NCBI GenBank assembly: GCA_001295905.1
Contig: LJHT01000133.1
Coordinates: 1 to 64,000 of the forward strand
Direction of reading: 5' to 3'
Source: a beta proteobacterium AAP51
Lineage (GTDB): Bacteria; Pseudomonadota; Gammaproteobacteria; Burkholderiales; Burkholderiaceae_C
DNA length: 64,000 nt
The stretch's first letter is position 1; every line of letters starts with the position of its first letter. This document shows, piece after piece, positions 8,195 to 17,813 of this stretch. Under the pieces are notes generated by a model. The model searched no databases, had not been told where the DNA came from, and worked only from the letters and a program-made list of their open reading frames with translations. Made by a program: the position numbers and the translations under genes.

Positions 8195-9463
8195 ATGAAG
8201 CAGCTACTTTCGAACCGGTCTTGCGCTGCGTCCGGGCCAGCGCCTGGGCCCACCGTTGGGCCCACCCCTGGACGTGACGGCCCCGCCACCGCCCTGGCGC
8301 TGCTGTTCCTGGGCCTGCTGCTGGCGGCCGTGCTGGCCGCCTGTGGCGGCGGCGTGGGCAGCGGCGGCACGGGCAGCTATGTCTCCGGGCCGGTCACGGG
8401 CTTCGGCTCGGTCATCGTCAACGGCGTGCGTTTCGACGACAGCACGGCGGCCGTGGAAGACGCCGACGGCGCCCGCCGCAACCGCGACGACCTGCGTCTG
8501 GGCATGACGGTGGAGATCGAAAGCTCGGCCATCGCCAGCGGCAGCAGCGGCCCGGCGGCCACGGCCAGCCGCATCCGCTTCGAGGCCGAGCTGGTGGGCC
8601 CGGTGGGCCTGGTGGATGCCACGGGCGGTGCCTTCACCCTGCTGGGCCAGCGCGTGACGGTGGACGCTGCCACCGTGTTCGATGACGAACTGGCCGGCGG
8701 CGTGGCGGCCCTGGCCATGGGCCGCAGCGTGGCCGTCTACGGCGCCTGGGACCCGGCGGCCGAGCGCTACCGCGCCACGCGGGTGGAAGCCGCGCCCGCA
8801 GCCGCCCCGCTGCGCCTGCGCGGCCTGCTGGCGGCGGTGGACACCGCGGCGCAGACCCTGCGCATCGGCGCCACCACCTACAGCTATGCCGGCGCCACCG
8901 GCGTGCCCACGGGCCTGGCCGCGGGCCAGGTGGTGCGTCTGCGGCTGAGCGCCGCCACCGCGCCGCTGCGCTGGACGGTGCAGGGCTTCGGCGAGGCCTT
9001 GCGCACGCTGCCCGATGGTGAAGAGGCCAAGCTCAAGGGCCTGATCACGGGTCTGGTGCCGGCCCAGGGCGGGGCGGCCCTGACGGGCCTGCGCGTCAAC
9101 GGCCAGCCCGTGGACCTGGCCAGCGCGCAGATACCCGACGGCCGCGCCGCGCTGGTGCTGGGCGCGCGGGTGGAAGTGGAAGGCCGCGTGCAAGGCGGCC
9201 AGCTGCGCGCCACGCTGGTGGTGGTGCGCACCGACCGCCAGGAAGAAGAGCGCGGTTTCGAGGTGAACGGCGCCATCCTCGCCGTGGACACCGCAGCCGG
9301 CACGCTGCAGGTGCGCGGCGTCACCATCAGCACGCGCCGCGCCGACCTGCGCATCGACAACGGCAGCCTGGCCGACCTGCGCGTGGGCCGCCTGGTGGAA
9401 GTGCAGGGCGTGCTGGGCAGCGACCGCCGCACGCTGGAGGCCACGCGCATCCGGCTGCGCTAG
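8195..9463 (+). CDS. DUF5666 domain-containing lipoprotein (second paralogue)
   Basis: 422 aa. A long N-terminal region precedes the signal helix and lipobox (LAAC, Cys50) and the first module, PVTGFGSVIVNGVRFDDSTA. That module is nearly identical in pattern to its counterpart in the 5921 gene (TITGFGSVIVGGVRYDDSTA), and the same series of DUF5666 modules follows. An AAAGG site precedes ATG 8195, only 3 bp after the DUF6502 stop. This suggests duplication of a lipoprotein gene around, or together with, the DUF6502 gene. The likely location is a periplasm-facing lipid anchor; function unknown. Confidence 0.85.
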   Translation: MKQLLSNRSCAASGPAPGPTVGPTPGRDGPATALALLFLGLLLAAVLAACGGGVGSGGTGSYVSGPVTGFGSVIVNGVRFDDSTAAVEDADGARRNRDDLRLGMTVEIESSAIASGSSGPAATASRIRFEAELVGPVGLVDATGGAFTLLGQRVTVDAATVFDDELAGGVAALAMGRSVAVYGAWDPAAERYRATRVEAAPAAAPLRLRGLLAAVDTAAQTLRIGATTYSYAGATGVPTGLAAGQVVRLRLSAATAPLRWTVQGFGEALRTLPDGEEAKLKGLITGLVPAQGGAALTGLRVNGQPVDLASAQIPDGRAALVLGARVEVEGRVQGGQLRATLVVVRTDRQEEERGFEVNGAILAVDTAAGTLQVRGVTISTRRADLRIDNGSLADLRVGRLVEVQGVLGSDRRTLEATRIRLR

Positions 9464-9481
9464 AACAGCTGCCGTGGGGGT

Positions 9482-10909
<1,428 letters not shown>

Positions 10910-10992
10910 GGGCAGGGGCCGGGTGATGAAGACGGGGCCGGCAGCCTTGCGCAGGCCGGGCACACTTCGCATTATCCGGCCGCCCCCTTTCG

Positions 10993-12099
10993 ATGAGCCC
11001 CGCCCCACCCACCGCCCCCAGCACGCGCAGCACCGGCTTCGCCACCAGCCGCTTTGACCCCCAGGCCGAAGAGCGCGGGCGCGTGCAGGCCCAGGCCGCG
11101 GCCAGTTTCGATGTCTGCCACCCGGCGCTGGCGCTGCGCGCGGTGCTGCTGGTGCAGGCGGTGCTGGCGGTGGTGGCACTGACGCTGGCCGAAGGCGTCG
11201 GCGCCTGGGCCGGGCTGCAGGCCAGCCTGGCTTTCGGGGGTGTGGGGGGCACCTTGCTGTGGCTGGTGACGGTGTGCGCGCTGCGCCGGCCTCTGCAGGC
11301 CCTGGGCACGGCGCCACGCGCGGCACTGGTGCTGGCGCTGGGCGCGCTGGCGGCGCTGGCCGCCTGGTGGCCGCTGCTGTGGGCCGGGCTGGGCGGTGTG
11401 CCACAACCGCTGCGCGGCCTGGGCGTGGCCCTGGCAGGTGCCGGCTTCGCCGCCTTGCTCTGGGCCTGGCTCGACCTGCGCGCGCGCATTTGGCAGCCGG
11501 CCAATGCCAGCGCGCGCCTGGCCGAGCTGCAAAGCCGCATACGCCCGCACTTCCTGTTCAACGCCTTGAACACCGCGCTGGCCCTGGTGCGCGTCGACCC
11601 GGCGCGGGCCGAGGCCGTGCTGGAAGACCTTGCCGAACTCTTCCGCGCCGCCCTGGCCGAGGTGGGGGCCACGGTGTCGCTGGAAGAAGAGCTCACGTTG
11701 GCCCGCCACTACCTGGCCATCGAAGAGCTGCGCTTCGGCTCGCGCCTGGCCGTGCAGTGGGACATCGACCCCCGCGTGCACGCCGCGCGCGTGCCGGCGC
11801 TGGTGCTGCAGCCGCTGGTGGAGAACGCCGTGCGCCACGGCATCGAGCCCTCGGCGCAGGGCGGCCGCGTGAAGCTGCAGGCCCAGGTGCAGCGCGGGCA
11901 GGCGGTGGTGACCGTGAGCAACACGCTGGGCCCGCGGCCGGGTCTGCCCGGCCATGGCATGGCCCTGCACAACGTGCGCGAACGCCTGCGCCTGCTGCAC
12001 GATGTGGGCGCCCAGTGCGACGTGTGGCGCGAGCCCGGCGCCCCGGGCAGCGGGCAGCCGGATGTCTTCCACGCCCGCATCGTGCTGCCGCTGAATTGA
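10993..12099 (+). CDS. LytS/AlgZ-type sensor histidine kinase
   Basis: 368 aa. Four or more hydrophobic helices fill the first ~165 residues. A His_kinase (PF06580) domain follows, with RPHFLFNALNTALAL as phosphorylation motif, the N-box LQPLVENAVRHGIE and a glycine box near GHGMALHNVRERL. This architecture and the neighbouring argH resemble AlgZ/FimS of Pseudomonas, which works with AlgR. The response-regulator gene follows 10 bp after the stop, so the two form one operon. The signal and the controlled genes are not shown by the sequence. Confidence 0.9.
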   Translation: MSPAPPTAPSTRSTGFATSRFDPQAEERGRVQAQAAASFDVCHPALALRAVLLVQAVLAVVALTLAEGVGAWAGLQASLAFGGVGGTLLWLVTVCALRRPLQALGTAPRAALVLALGALAALAAWWPLLWAGLGGVPQPLRGLGVALAGAGFAALLWAWLDLRARIWQPANASARLAELQSRIRPHFLFNALNTALALVRVDPARAEAVLEDLAELFRAALAEVGATVSLEEELTLARHYLAIEELRFGSRLAVQWDIDPRVHAARVPALVLQPLVENAVRHGIEPSAQGGRVKLQAQVQRGQAVVTVSNTLGPRPGLPGHGMALHNVRERLRLLHDVGAQCDVWREPGAPGSGQPDVFHARIVLPLN

Positions 12100-12109
12100 G
12101 GCCCTGCCG

Positions 12110-12922
12110 ATGAACGTGCTGATCATCGACGACGAACCCCTGGCCCGCCTGCGCCTGCGCTCGCTGCTGCAGGGCCTGCCCGAGTTCGACGTCAACGTGG
12201 TGGCCGAGGCCGGCGACGCCGCCGAGGCCCTGGCCCAGCTGCAGCAGCACGAGGTGGACGCGGTGCTGCTGGACATCCGCATGCCCGGCCTGACGCCGCA
12301 CGAAGGCCTGCACCTGGCGGCGCGGCTGCGCGCCCTGCCGCAGCCGCCGGCGGTGGTGTTCGTCAGCGCGCATGCCGAACATGCGCTGAAGGCCTTCGAG
12401 CTGGACGCGGTGGACTACCTCACCAAGCCCGTGCGCAGCGAGCGCCTGCGTGACGCGCTGCACCGCGTGCGCCAGCGCCTGCAGCCGCTGAGCACCCTGC
12501 AGGCCGCCTTGCTGGACGCCCCCGCGCTGGTGGTGAGCGACCGTGGCCGCGTCCTGCGCCTGCCACTGCCCGAGGTGCTGGTGCTGAAGGCCGGCCAGAA
12601 GTACGTGACGCTGCGCACGCCGCTGCGGGAGTACGTGCTGGACGAATCGTTGTCCGAGCTGGAGCAGAGGCTGGCCACCCTGGCCGCCCCCAGCGGGCCG
12701 GGCGCGGGCTACCTGCGCATCCACCGCAACGCCCTGGTGGCGCGCCACGCCATCCGCGAACTGGCGCTGCGCGAGGCCACCCGGGCTGGCGAAGAAGGCA
12801 GCGAAGAGGGCAGTGACGAAGGGGGCGGCTGGGCCGTGCGCGTGGCGCCGCTGGACGAGTGGCTGTCGGTCTCGCGGCGGCAGTTGGCGGCGGTGCGGGC
12901 GGCTTTGGCGGGCGGGGCGTGA
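12110..12922 (+). CDS. LytR/AlgR family response regulator
   Basis: 270 aa. The N-terminal receiver has the acidic pair IIDDEPLA, the phospho-acceptor Asp in VLLDIRMPG, and the conserved Lys in DYLTKPV. A LytTR DNA-binding domain follows (about residues 145-265: RVLRLPLPEVLVLKAGQKYVTL, then LRIHRNALV, ending in SVSRRQL). An acidic insert (EEGSEEGSDEGGG) splits the C-terminal part of the LytTR domain. It is the likely partner of the kinase encoded just upstream. Its TGA overlaps the GTG start of the next gene, so three genes are coupled. Confidence 0.92.
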   Translation: MNVLIIDDEPLARLRLRSLLQGLPEFDVNVVAEAGDAAEALAQLQQHEVDAVLLDIRMPGLTPHEGLHLAARLRALPQPPAVVFVSAHAEHALKAFELDAVDYLTKPVRSERLRDALHRVRQRLQPLSTLQAALLDAPALVVSDRGRVLRLPLPEVLVLKAGQKYVTLRTPLREYVLDESLSELEQRLATLAAPSGPGAGYLRIHRNALVARHAIRELALREATRAGEEGSEEGSDEGGGWAVRVAPLDEWLSVSRRQLAAVRAALAGGA

Positions 12923-14196
12923 ACGGCGGTTTTGAAGACCCTGCGATCGCGCGGCAGCGGCGCCGGTTGGGGCTGTTGGCGCTGGTCGCGAAGGCGCTGC
13001 TGCTGGCCGTGCTGCTGGGGGCATGGTGGGTGTGGGAGCCGGGCGGCGAGCCCTCGCGCGCGGCGGGCGGCTTGCCCGCAGCCAGCTTGGACGGCTCGCT
13101 CGGCGCGGCCCCCGCAGGCGCCGCAACCTCGGCTTCCAGCGTTGCCACGCCCCAGCTGCCGGCCGTCATGGCCACGGCTGCCGCCTCAGTCAGTGCCTTG
13201 GTGTTGAACGGGGCCGATGCAGCATCCCAGGCGGCAGCGTCTGCGGGCACCACCGAGCTCTGTGGCGTGGGCCGGATTCAAGCCGGCACCGATCCGCCGC
13301 ATCTGTTTGAGCACGCGGTGCAGGCCGCCTGGCCGCGGGTGTTGGCGGCGCTGGCCCAGAGCCCGGCCGAGCGGGCGCGTGCGGCAGCCCTGGTGCTGCG
13401 CTTTCACGAGCGATTGACCGATGCCCATACGAACAGCCCGCCCGCTTGGCCCGCCGAAGACACGCGCGATGCGCTGGCGGCGATGGCCTTGCAGAGCCCG
13501 GACCCGGCTGTGCTCGGCTGGGCATGGTCCTTGTGCCGGTTCTCGGGCGCGCCGGCGGCTTGCCAGCAGCTCTCTGTGCCGCGCTGGATCGCTCAGGCGC
13601 CTGACCAGGTGCAGGAAGACGCAGCGCTGTGGCTCTTGTTGGCGACGGCCGAGCCCGCCCAGGCAGCGCGTGCCGTGCAGGGCGTGGTGCGCGCGACGCA
13701 GTTCGGCCCCAGCCCCGCGATGACGCCCTGGGTGGCAGCAGCCCTGCCCGCTGACCTGCTGCCCTACCTGCGCCTGGTGTTGCTGCTGCGGGTGCAGGGG
13801 CTGGACCTCTCGCTCGAGGCGACGGAAATCCGGGGTCTGGACTTGCTGACCCGGCACTGCCGTGCGCCCCACCTCGACGGCGCTGGCGCGGCCGATTGTC
13901 GGGGCCTGGCCGAAACCTTGGCCCAGCGGTCATCCTCCGTCACGGGGCTGGCGATGTCTCACCTCATCGGTGAGGTGCACGGTTGGTCTCAAGCGCGGCA
14001 AGACGCCATGCAGGTGCGCGTGCATGCACTCGCGCAGGCCGCACGGCGGGGTTTGAGCTTGGGCGCCGAACCCTTCGGCTGCGCCAATGTCGAGCGCGCC
14101 CAGCAGTTTTTCCTGGACCGCGCCGCTGGCGGCGAGGTCGCCGCTCTCAGCCGTTTCTTGGCCCCTGCCGGGCCGGCAGGGGCTGCGGCTCGCTGA
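12919..14196 (+). CDS. membrane-anchored protein of unknown function
   Basis: 425 aa. I do not recognise the family. The GTG start at 12919 forms a GTGA overlap with the response-regulator stop; an ATG 60 bases earlier is in frame but lies within the regulator gene. One N-terminal membrane helix (LALVAKALLLAVLLGAWWVW) follows a basic stretch, which predicts an N-in topology with a large periplasmic domain. After an Ala/Pro/Ser-rich linker comes a mainly helical region with several Cys (CGVG, CRFSGAPAAC, RHC, DCRG, FGCAN), possibly paired in disulfides. In related arrangements hemC often follows the regulator; this protein has no similarity to HemC. Confidence 0.75.
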   Translation: MNGGFEDPAIARQRRRLGLLALVAKALLLAVLLGAWWVWEPGGEPSRAAGGLPAASLDGSLGAAPAGAATSASSVATPQLPAVMATAAASVSALVLNGADAASQAAASAGTTELCGVGRIQAGTDPPHLFEHAVQAAWPRVLAALAQSPAERARAAALVLRFHERLTDAHTNSPPAWPAEDTRDALAAMALQSPDPAVLGWAWSLCRFSGAPAACQQLSVPRWIAQAPDQVQEDAALWLLLATAEPAQAARAVQGVVRATQFGPSPAMTPWVAAALPADLLPYLRLVLLLRVQGLDLSLEATEIRGLDLLTRHCRAPHLDGAGAADCRGLAETLAQRSSSVTGLAMSHLIGEVHGWSQARQDAMQVRVHALAQAARRGLSLGAEPFGCANVERAQQFFLDRAAGGEVAALSRFLAPAGPAGAAAR

Positions 14197-14203
14197 GCCG
14201 GCC

Positions 14204-15073
14204 TCAGCCCTGGCGCCGGCGCTTGGCGGCGCCCACCGCCACACCCACACCCGCCAGCATCAACGCCCAGGTGGCGGGCTCGGGCACTGCCGAAACGCTC
14301 AGCCCGGTCAGCGTGCCGTTGAACTCGCCCACCATCGTGGCCGCACCCGTCATCAGATTGATGGCGTACAGGCCCGTGCCCAGCGTGCCGCCGTCGCGGT
14401 TCAGCGCTGCGTAGGCCATGCCGTTGGCAAGGATCTCAAAGCCGTTGGCGTTCAGCACGTCCAGACCCAGCGAACCCACGGTGGTGATGCTGGGGTTGTT
14501 GAAGCCCGTGGCGGCAAAGGCCAGCGTGTCGGTGGCACCGTTGATGTAGAACAAGCCCGTGCTGGCCGGGGCGCCCGCCGGGGTGCTGTTGGTGTAGGCC
14601 ACGCCGCTGTAGCCGGCGGCGATGGGGGTGGCCGTGGTCACTGCGCCCGTGACGGCGTTTACCGCGAAGTTGCCACCCATCGTGCCCACCACGCGCAGCG
14701 AGGTGGCGCCGGAGTAATCGGCCACCGGGTTGAAGTCCAGGCCCCAGCCCTGCGCACCGTTGACCACGGGGCTGGACAACGCCGCCACGAAGGTGGCCAC
14801 GCCGGTGCTTTCGTTCAGCGTGTAAAGGCGGTTGCTGAGCGTCAAGCCATACAGCGTGTTGTTGCTGGGGCGCAGGTCGATGCCGACGAAGCGGTCTCCG
14901 GCGTCCAGGCCGGTGATGGCGGTGCGCATCGCCATGCCGGGGGTGGCGGCGTCGAAACGCGCGATCTCGTTGGCGCTGGTGATGCCGACGAGCATCTGCG
15001 CCTGGGCGCTGGCGCCCAGGCAGGACAGGGCGGCGATCGCGGTCATCGCGGCCAGCCGGGTGCGGTGTTGCAT
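14204..15073 (-). CDS. DUF4394 domain protein with PEP-CTERM sorting signal
   Basis: 289 aa. A signal peptide (cleavage near ASAQA) is followed by a DUF4394 domain, a beta-propeller-like family recognised from LVGITSANEIARFD, FVGIDLRPSNNTLYGL and LYTLNESTGVATFV. The C-terminus is a PEP-CTERM signal (VPEPATWALMLAGVGVAV, then KRRRQG), so the protein is a predicted substrate of an exosortase and ends up at the cell surface or in the matrix. ATG 15073 is chosen over the longer frame because AGGAGAG lies five bases upstream and the signal peptide begins there. The gene is convergent with the unknown at 12919. Confidence 0.88.
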   Translation of the reverse strand: MQHRTRLAAMTAIAALSCLGASAQAQMLVGITSANEIARFDAATPGMAMRTAITGLDAGDRFVGIDLRPSNNTLYGLTLSNRLYTLNESTGVATFVAALSSPVVNGAQGWGLDFNPVADYSGATSLRVVGTMGGNFAVNAVTGAVTTATPIAAGYSGVAYTNSTPAGAPASTGLFYINGATDTLAFAATGFNNPSITTVGSLGLDVLNANGFEILANGMAYAALNRDGGTLGTGLYAINLMTGAATMVGEFNGTLTGLSVSAVPEPATWALMLAGVGVAVGAAKRRRQG

Positions 15074-15243
15074 GGGGTCTCTCCTGAAGGTTGCTGGAAA
15101 GCGGGTGGCACCGGCCTGCCTGCAGGCCCGCACCACCAGCTCCTCAGCCCTACGCAGGCCCTCGCGCGCCGGATGCAGCGCGAACGCTTCGGCAGCCCGC
15201 TTCCCCCCGCGAATGCGGGGTCCAGGCCGCTGCCGACCCACGC

Positions 15244-15322
15244 CTCAGCCTTCACGCGTGAAATCGCGTTGGGGCCCTCGCCAGCCGTGCAAGGCCTTCC
15301 GGCCCTGCACGTGCGGGCTCAG
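15244..15322 (-). repeat. 79-bp two-hairpin element, copy A
   Basis: Second unit of a tandem pair: it shares its CTCAG end with copy B. On the minus strand (the sense of the luxR-type gene) hairpin I is GTGCAGGGCC, GGAA, GGCCTTGCAC, with one G-U wobble. Hairpin II has the outer pairs swapped relative to copy B (C-G for G-C and A-T for C-G around a common GCG/CGC core). The remaining part of 15074-15243 holds no gene I can support. Confidence 0.85.
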
Positions 15323-15396
15323 CCTCGCGGCGTGAAATCGCCGCTCGGCCTTCGCCAGCCGTGCAAGGCCTTCCGGCCTTGCACGTGCGGGCTCAG
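15318..15396 (-). repeat. 79-bp two-hairpin element, copy B, on the luxR stop codon
   Basis: Bounded by CTCAG at both ends. Read on the minus strand, C-TGA-G contains the stop codon (15395-15393) of the LuxR-type gene. Hairpin I is a perfect 10-bp stem with a GGAA loop (15361-15384). Hairpin II is GCGGCG, ATTTCA, CGCCGC. Copies A, C and D have exactly the same length. Confidence 0.88.
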
Positions 15397-16106
15397 TCAA
15401 TCAAGCCCAGACGCAAGGCCTTCAGGACCGCCTGGTGCTTGTTCACGCAGCCCAGCTTGTGCATGGCGTTGTTGATGTGCAGCACCGCCGTGCGTTCGCT
15501 GATGCCGAGTACCGCGCCCACTTCCCAGGCGGTCTTGCCTTCCATGGTCCAGCGCAGGGCCTCGAGTTCGCGCGGGGTCAACGCGGGGCGCTCGGGCTGC
15601 TGGGCGGGCGGCACCAGCAGGCGGATGGCAGCCTCTTGCGCATGCACGGCGAAGAGCTGCAGGTCGGCCACCAGGCGCTGCAGCTCCTGGGGGTCGGTGG
15701 GCAGGGGCCGGTCGCGGTCGACCCCGAGCAGGAAATGCTTGCCCTCGGGCAGGTGCAGCGCCATCGCGATGCCGGTGCGGTAACCGAACTGGGCCTGCTG
15801 TTCCCAGAGTTCGCCGACGCCGTTCTCGACATAGGTGTTCTGGTTCCAGATGATGGGCACCGTCTGGCGCTTGCAATGCTGCAGCACCGGGTCGAGCTTG
15901 CCGCTGGCGGCATCGACATAGGGCTCGACGTAGTTCGTGGGCGTGTTGTCGACCATGACGAGGTCGCTCTTGCCCAGGCCGCGGTCCACCATCGTGACGG
16001 CCGAGACCGTCTCGAAGCCGAGCTGCTGCGTGAAGCGCACGACTTCATCGCGGAACTCGTCTCGGTTGCGGGCCTGCAGGACCGCTGTGTAACCACCCGG
16101 GAGCAT
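15393..16106 (-). CDS. LuxR-family quorum-sensing-type transcriptional regulator (LuxR solo)
   Basis: 237 aa from ATG 16106, chosen because AAGGAGAG sits just upstream. The N-terminal autoinducer-binding domain keeps the residues equivalent to TraR Y61 (Y63), D70-P71 (D72-P73) and W85 (W87), but the W57 position is Tyr (Y59). The C-terminal LuxR helix-turn-helix is intact (LTPRELEALRW, then GKTAWEVGAVLGISERTAVLHINNA). No luxI-type synthase is visible in the window, so this is a solo or its synthase lies elsewhere. A CTG-N10-CAG site lies 50 bp upstream. The stop codon lies within the 79-bp repeat copy B. Confidence 0.9.
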   Translation of the reverse strand: MLPGGYTAVLQARNRDEFRDEVVRFTQQLGFETVSAVTMVDRGLGKSDLVMVDNTPTNYVEPYVDAASGKLDPVLQHCKRQTVPIIWNQNTYVENGVGELWEQQAQFGYRTGIAMALHLPEGKHFLLGVDRDRPLPTDPQELQRLVADLQLFAVHAQEAAIRLLVPPAQQPERPALTPRELEALRWTMEGKTAWEVGAVLGISERTAVLHINNAMHKLGCVNKHQAVLKALRLGLID

Positions 16107-16153
16107 GGCTCTCCTTGAACGCGGGTGGCTGCGCGCCACCGCTGCACGTCACG

Positions 16154-16173
16154 CCCTGACAGGGTTTACAGCT
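16154..16173. promoter_or_regulatory. lux-box-like site (CTG-N10-CAG)
   Basis: CTG at 16156-16158 and CAG at 16169-16171 are separated by exactly ten bases, the core of LuxR-family binding sites. The site lies in the divergent space between the LuxR-type gene and the unknown gene at 16208, and could control either. The first half also forms a small palindrome, CCCTGACAGGG. Confidence 0.45.
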
Positions 16174-16207
16174 GTTCGACTGCGGCCCCCTGACCAAAAA
16201 TCTGCCG

Positions 16208-16624
16208 ATGCAGACCACCGCACCCCAAAACCCAGCGTCGTCTCAACCCTTGACCACCGCGTGGGCGCTGCGCGCCTGGCCGCCTTTATTGTGGCAGGCC
16301 ACCGAGAGAAAACCCGTGCGGTTTCACCACCTCGGCACCCACGTGAGCCCGGGGGGCAGGCAAGCCGGCTGCATGGCCGGACAGACGGTGTGGACAGCCC
16401 ACGCCGAAGAAGGCGAAGCCGGCATGGCGTGGGACTGGGTCGAGCTCGCGCATGGCGTGGTGGCGCTGGCCGACCCCTTGTCGGTGGTGACGAACGTGCG
16501 CCTCGTCAACGCCGACGGCGAGGTGCTCACGGCCCTGCAGGCGGCACGCTTCATCAACGAGATGGTGCGCGCGCTGCCCTGGCAGCAAGAGGTGGAACGC
16601 GCGCTGCGGCGGCGGCTGAACTAG
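16208..16624 (+). CDS. small conserved-looking protein of unknown function
   Basis: 138 aa. I do not recognise a family. There is no signal peptide or membrane segment. The middle is beta-rich (AWDWVELAHGVVALADPLSVVTNVRLVNADGEVL) and the C-terminus helical and basic (RFINEMVRALPWQQEVERALRRRLN). The gene is divergent from the LuxR solo, with a lux-box-like sequence about 35 bp upstream of its start, so it may be the regulator's target. No good ribosome binding site is seen before ATG 16208, so the start is uncertain. Confidence 0.65.
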   Translation: MQTTAPQNPASSQPLTTAWALRAWPPLLWQATERKPVRFHHLGTHVSPGGRQAGCMAGQTVWTAHAEEGEAGMAWDWVELAHGVVALADPLSVVTNVRLVNADGEVLTALQAARFINEMVRALPWQQEVERALRRRLN

Positions 16625-16646
16625 CCCGCGCGCCAGCGCCGCAGCT

Positions 16647-17813
16647 TCACTTCAGCGCCGCGCTGCGCAGCACCCGCGCCACATAGGCCACGGCCAGCGC
16701 CGTGAGCACGCCGCACACCAGCAGCGAGGGCAGCAGGTCGGCCATGGGCAGCGCCTCGCCCTTGAGCACGCGGCCCATCAGCGTGGTCTGCGCCAGGGCC
16801 GGCATCCACAGGTGCCAGGGCGCGGTGCCTTCCTGGTTCATCACCAGCACCAGCGGCAGCAGCGAGACCACCAGCACCAGGATGGTGGCGTTGGCCTGCG
16901 CTTCCTTGAAGGTCTTGCAGCGGATGGCGATGGCCATCAGCAGCGCCGACAGCGCGCCAGCCAGCGGCAGCAACAGGCCGATGAACCAAGCCGCCTCCAG
17001 CGGGCCGAAGCGGAACATGGCCGACAGCGCCTCGCTGCGCAGCATGGGCTGCGCCGGCAGGAAGCTCAGGCAGGCCAGCACCGCGATGAGGATGCCCACC
17101 GTGGCCACCGCGCCCCACTTGCCCAGCACCAGTGCCAGGCGCGAGGCCGGGTTCATCAGCAAGGGCTCCAGCGAGCCGCGTTCGCGTTCGCCGGCGGTGG
17201 TGTCCAGCGCGGCGTTCAGCGCGCCGTACAGCACCGCCATCAGCACGAACACCGGCACCATGAAGCTCAGCTGCGCGGCGCGCGCGGCGGGGTCGGCCAG
17301 GTCGCGCTCTTCCACGCGCACGGTCTCCAGCGCCGAAGGGGCCACCCCGCGCAGGGCCAGGCGCAAGGTGGCCTGCTCCTGGTTGTAGGCGCGCAGCAGG
17401 CGCTGCACGGCGCCGGTGCCGCCCTGGGCGCGCTGGTCGGTGGCGCTGCTGACGAGCTCCACCACCGGCGTTTCCAGGCGTGCGGTGGTCTCGGCATAGT
17501 CGACCGGCACCACCAGCACCGGGTGGCCGAGCTTGCTATCGCGCAGGCGCTGTTCCCAGTCGGGCGGCGCGGTCTTCACGACATAGGTCTGGCGCTCCAG
17601 GTAGTTCTGCAGGCCGGGGGCGTGCTCCATGCCCACGGCGTAGATCTCGCGCGCCTCGGCGCGCCTTTCGACGCCGGCCACCAGCTGCGAGATCGCCACC
17701 AGCACCAGCGGGCCGATGGCCACCGAGCTGAGCAGCACCATCGTCAGCGTGCGCCGGTCGCGCAGCGCGTCGCGCAACTCCTTCAGGAGGACGACCCAGG
17801 CGGCGGCGATCAT
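16647..17813 (-). CDS. ABC-2 type transporter permease (NatB-like)
   Basis: 388 aa. The N-terminus VVLLKELRDALRDRRTLTMVLL followed by a first membrane helix is typical of NatB/ABC-2 permeases. A large extracytoplasmic loop (about residues 55-200) follows, then about five more helices from FMVPVFVLMAVLYGALNAAL to the end, with GERERGSLEPLLMNP in the first cytoplasmic stretch. The ATG overlaps the ATPase stop (ATGA), so the pair is one operon. The NatAB family exports sodium in Bacillus; the substrate here is not known. Confidence 0.88.
   Translation of the reverse strand: MIAAAWVVLLKELRDALRDRRTLTMVLLSSVAIGPLVLVAISQLVAGVERRAEAREIYAVGMEHAPGLQNYLERQTYVVKTAPPDWEQRLRDSKLGHPVLVVPVDYAETTARLETPVVELVSSATDQRAQGGTGAVQRLLRAYNQEQATLRLALRGVAPSALETVRVEERDLADPAARAAQLSFMVPVFVLMAVLYGALNAALDTTAGERERGSLEPLLMNPASRLALVLGKWGAVATVGILIAVLACLSFLPAQPMLRSEALSAMFRFGPLEAAWFIGLLLPLAGALSALLMAIAIRCKTFKEAQANATILVLVVSLLPLVLVMNQEGTAPWHLWMPALAQTTLMGRVLKGEALPMADLLPSLLVCGVLTALAVAYVARVLRSAALK

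Noticed and set aside
15074..15243. Sigma-54 site or gene upstream of the DUF4394 PEP-CTERM gene
   Set aside because: No GG-N10-GC pair with the right flanks and no convincing open frame.
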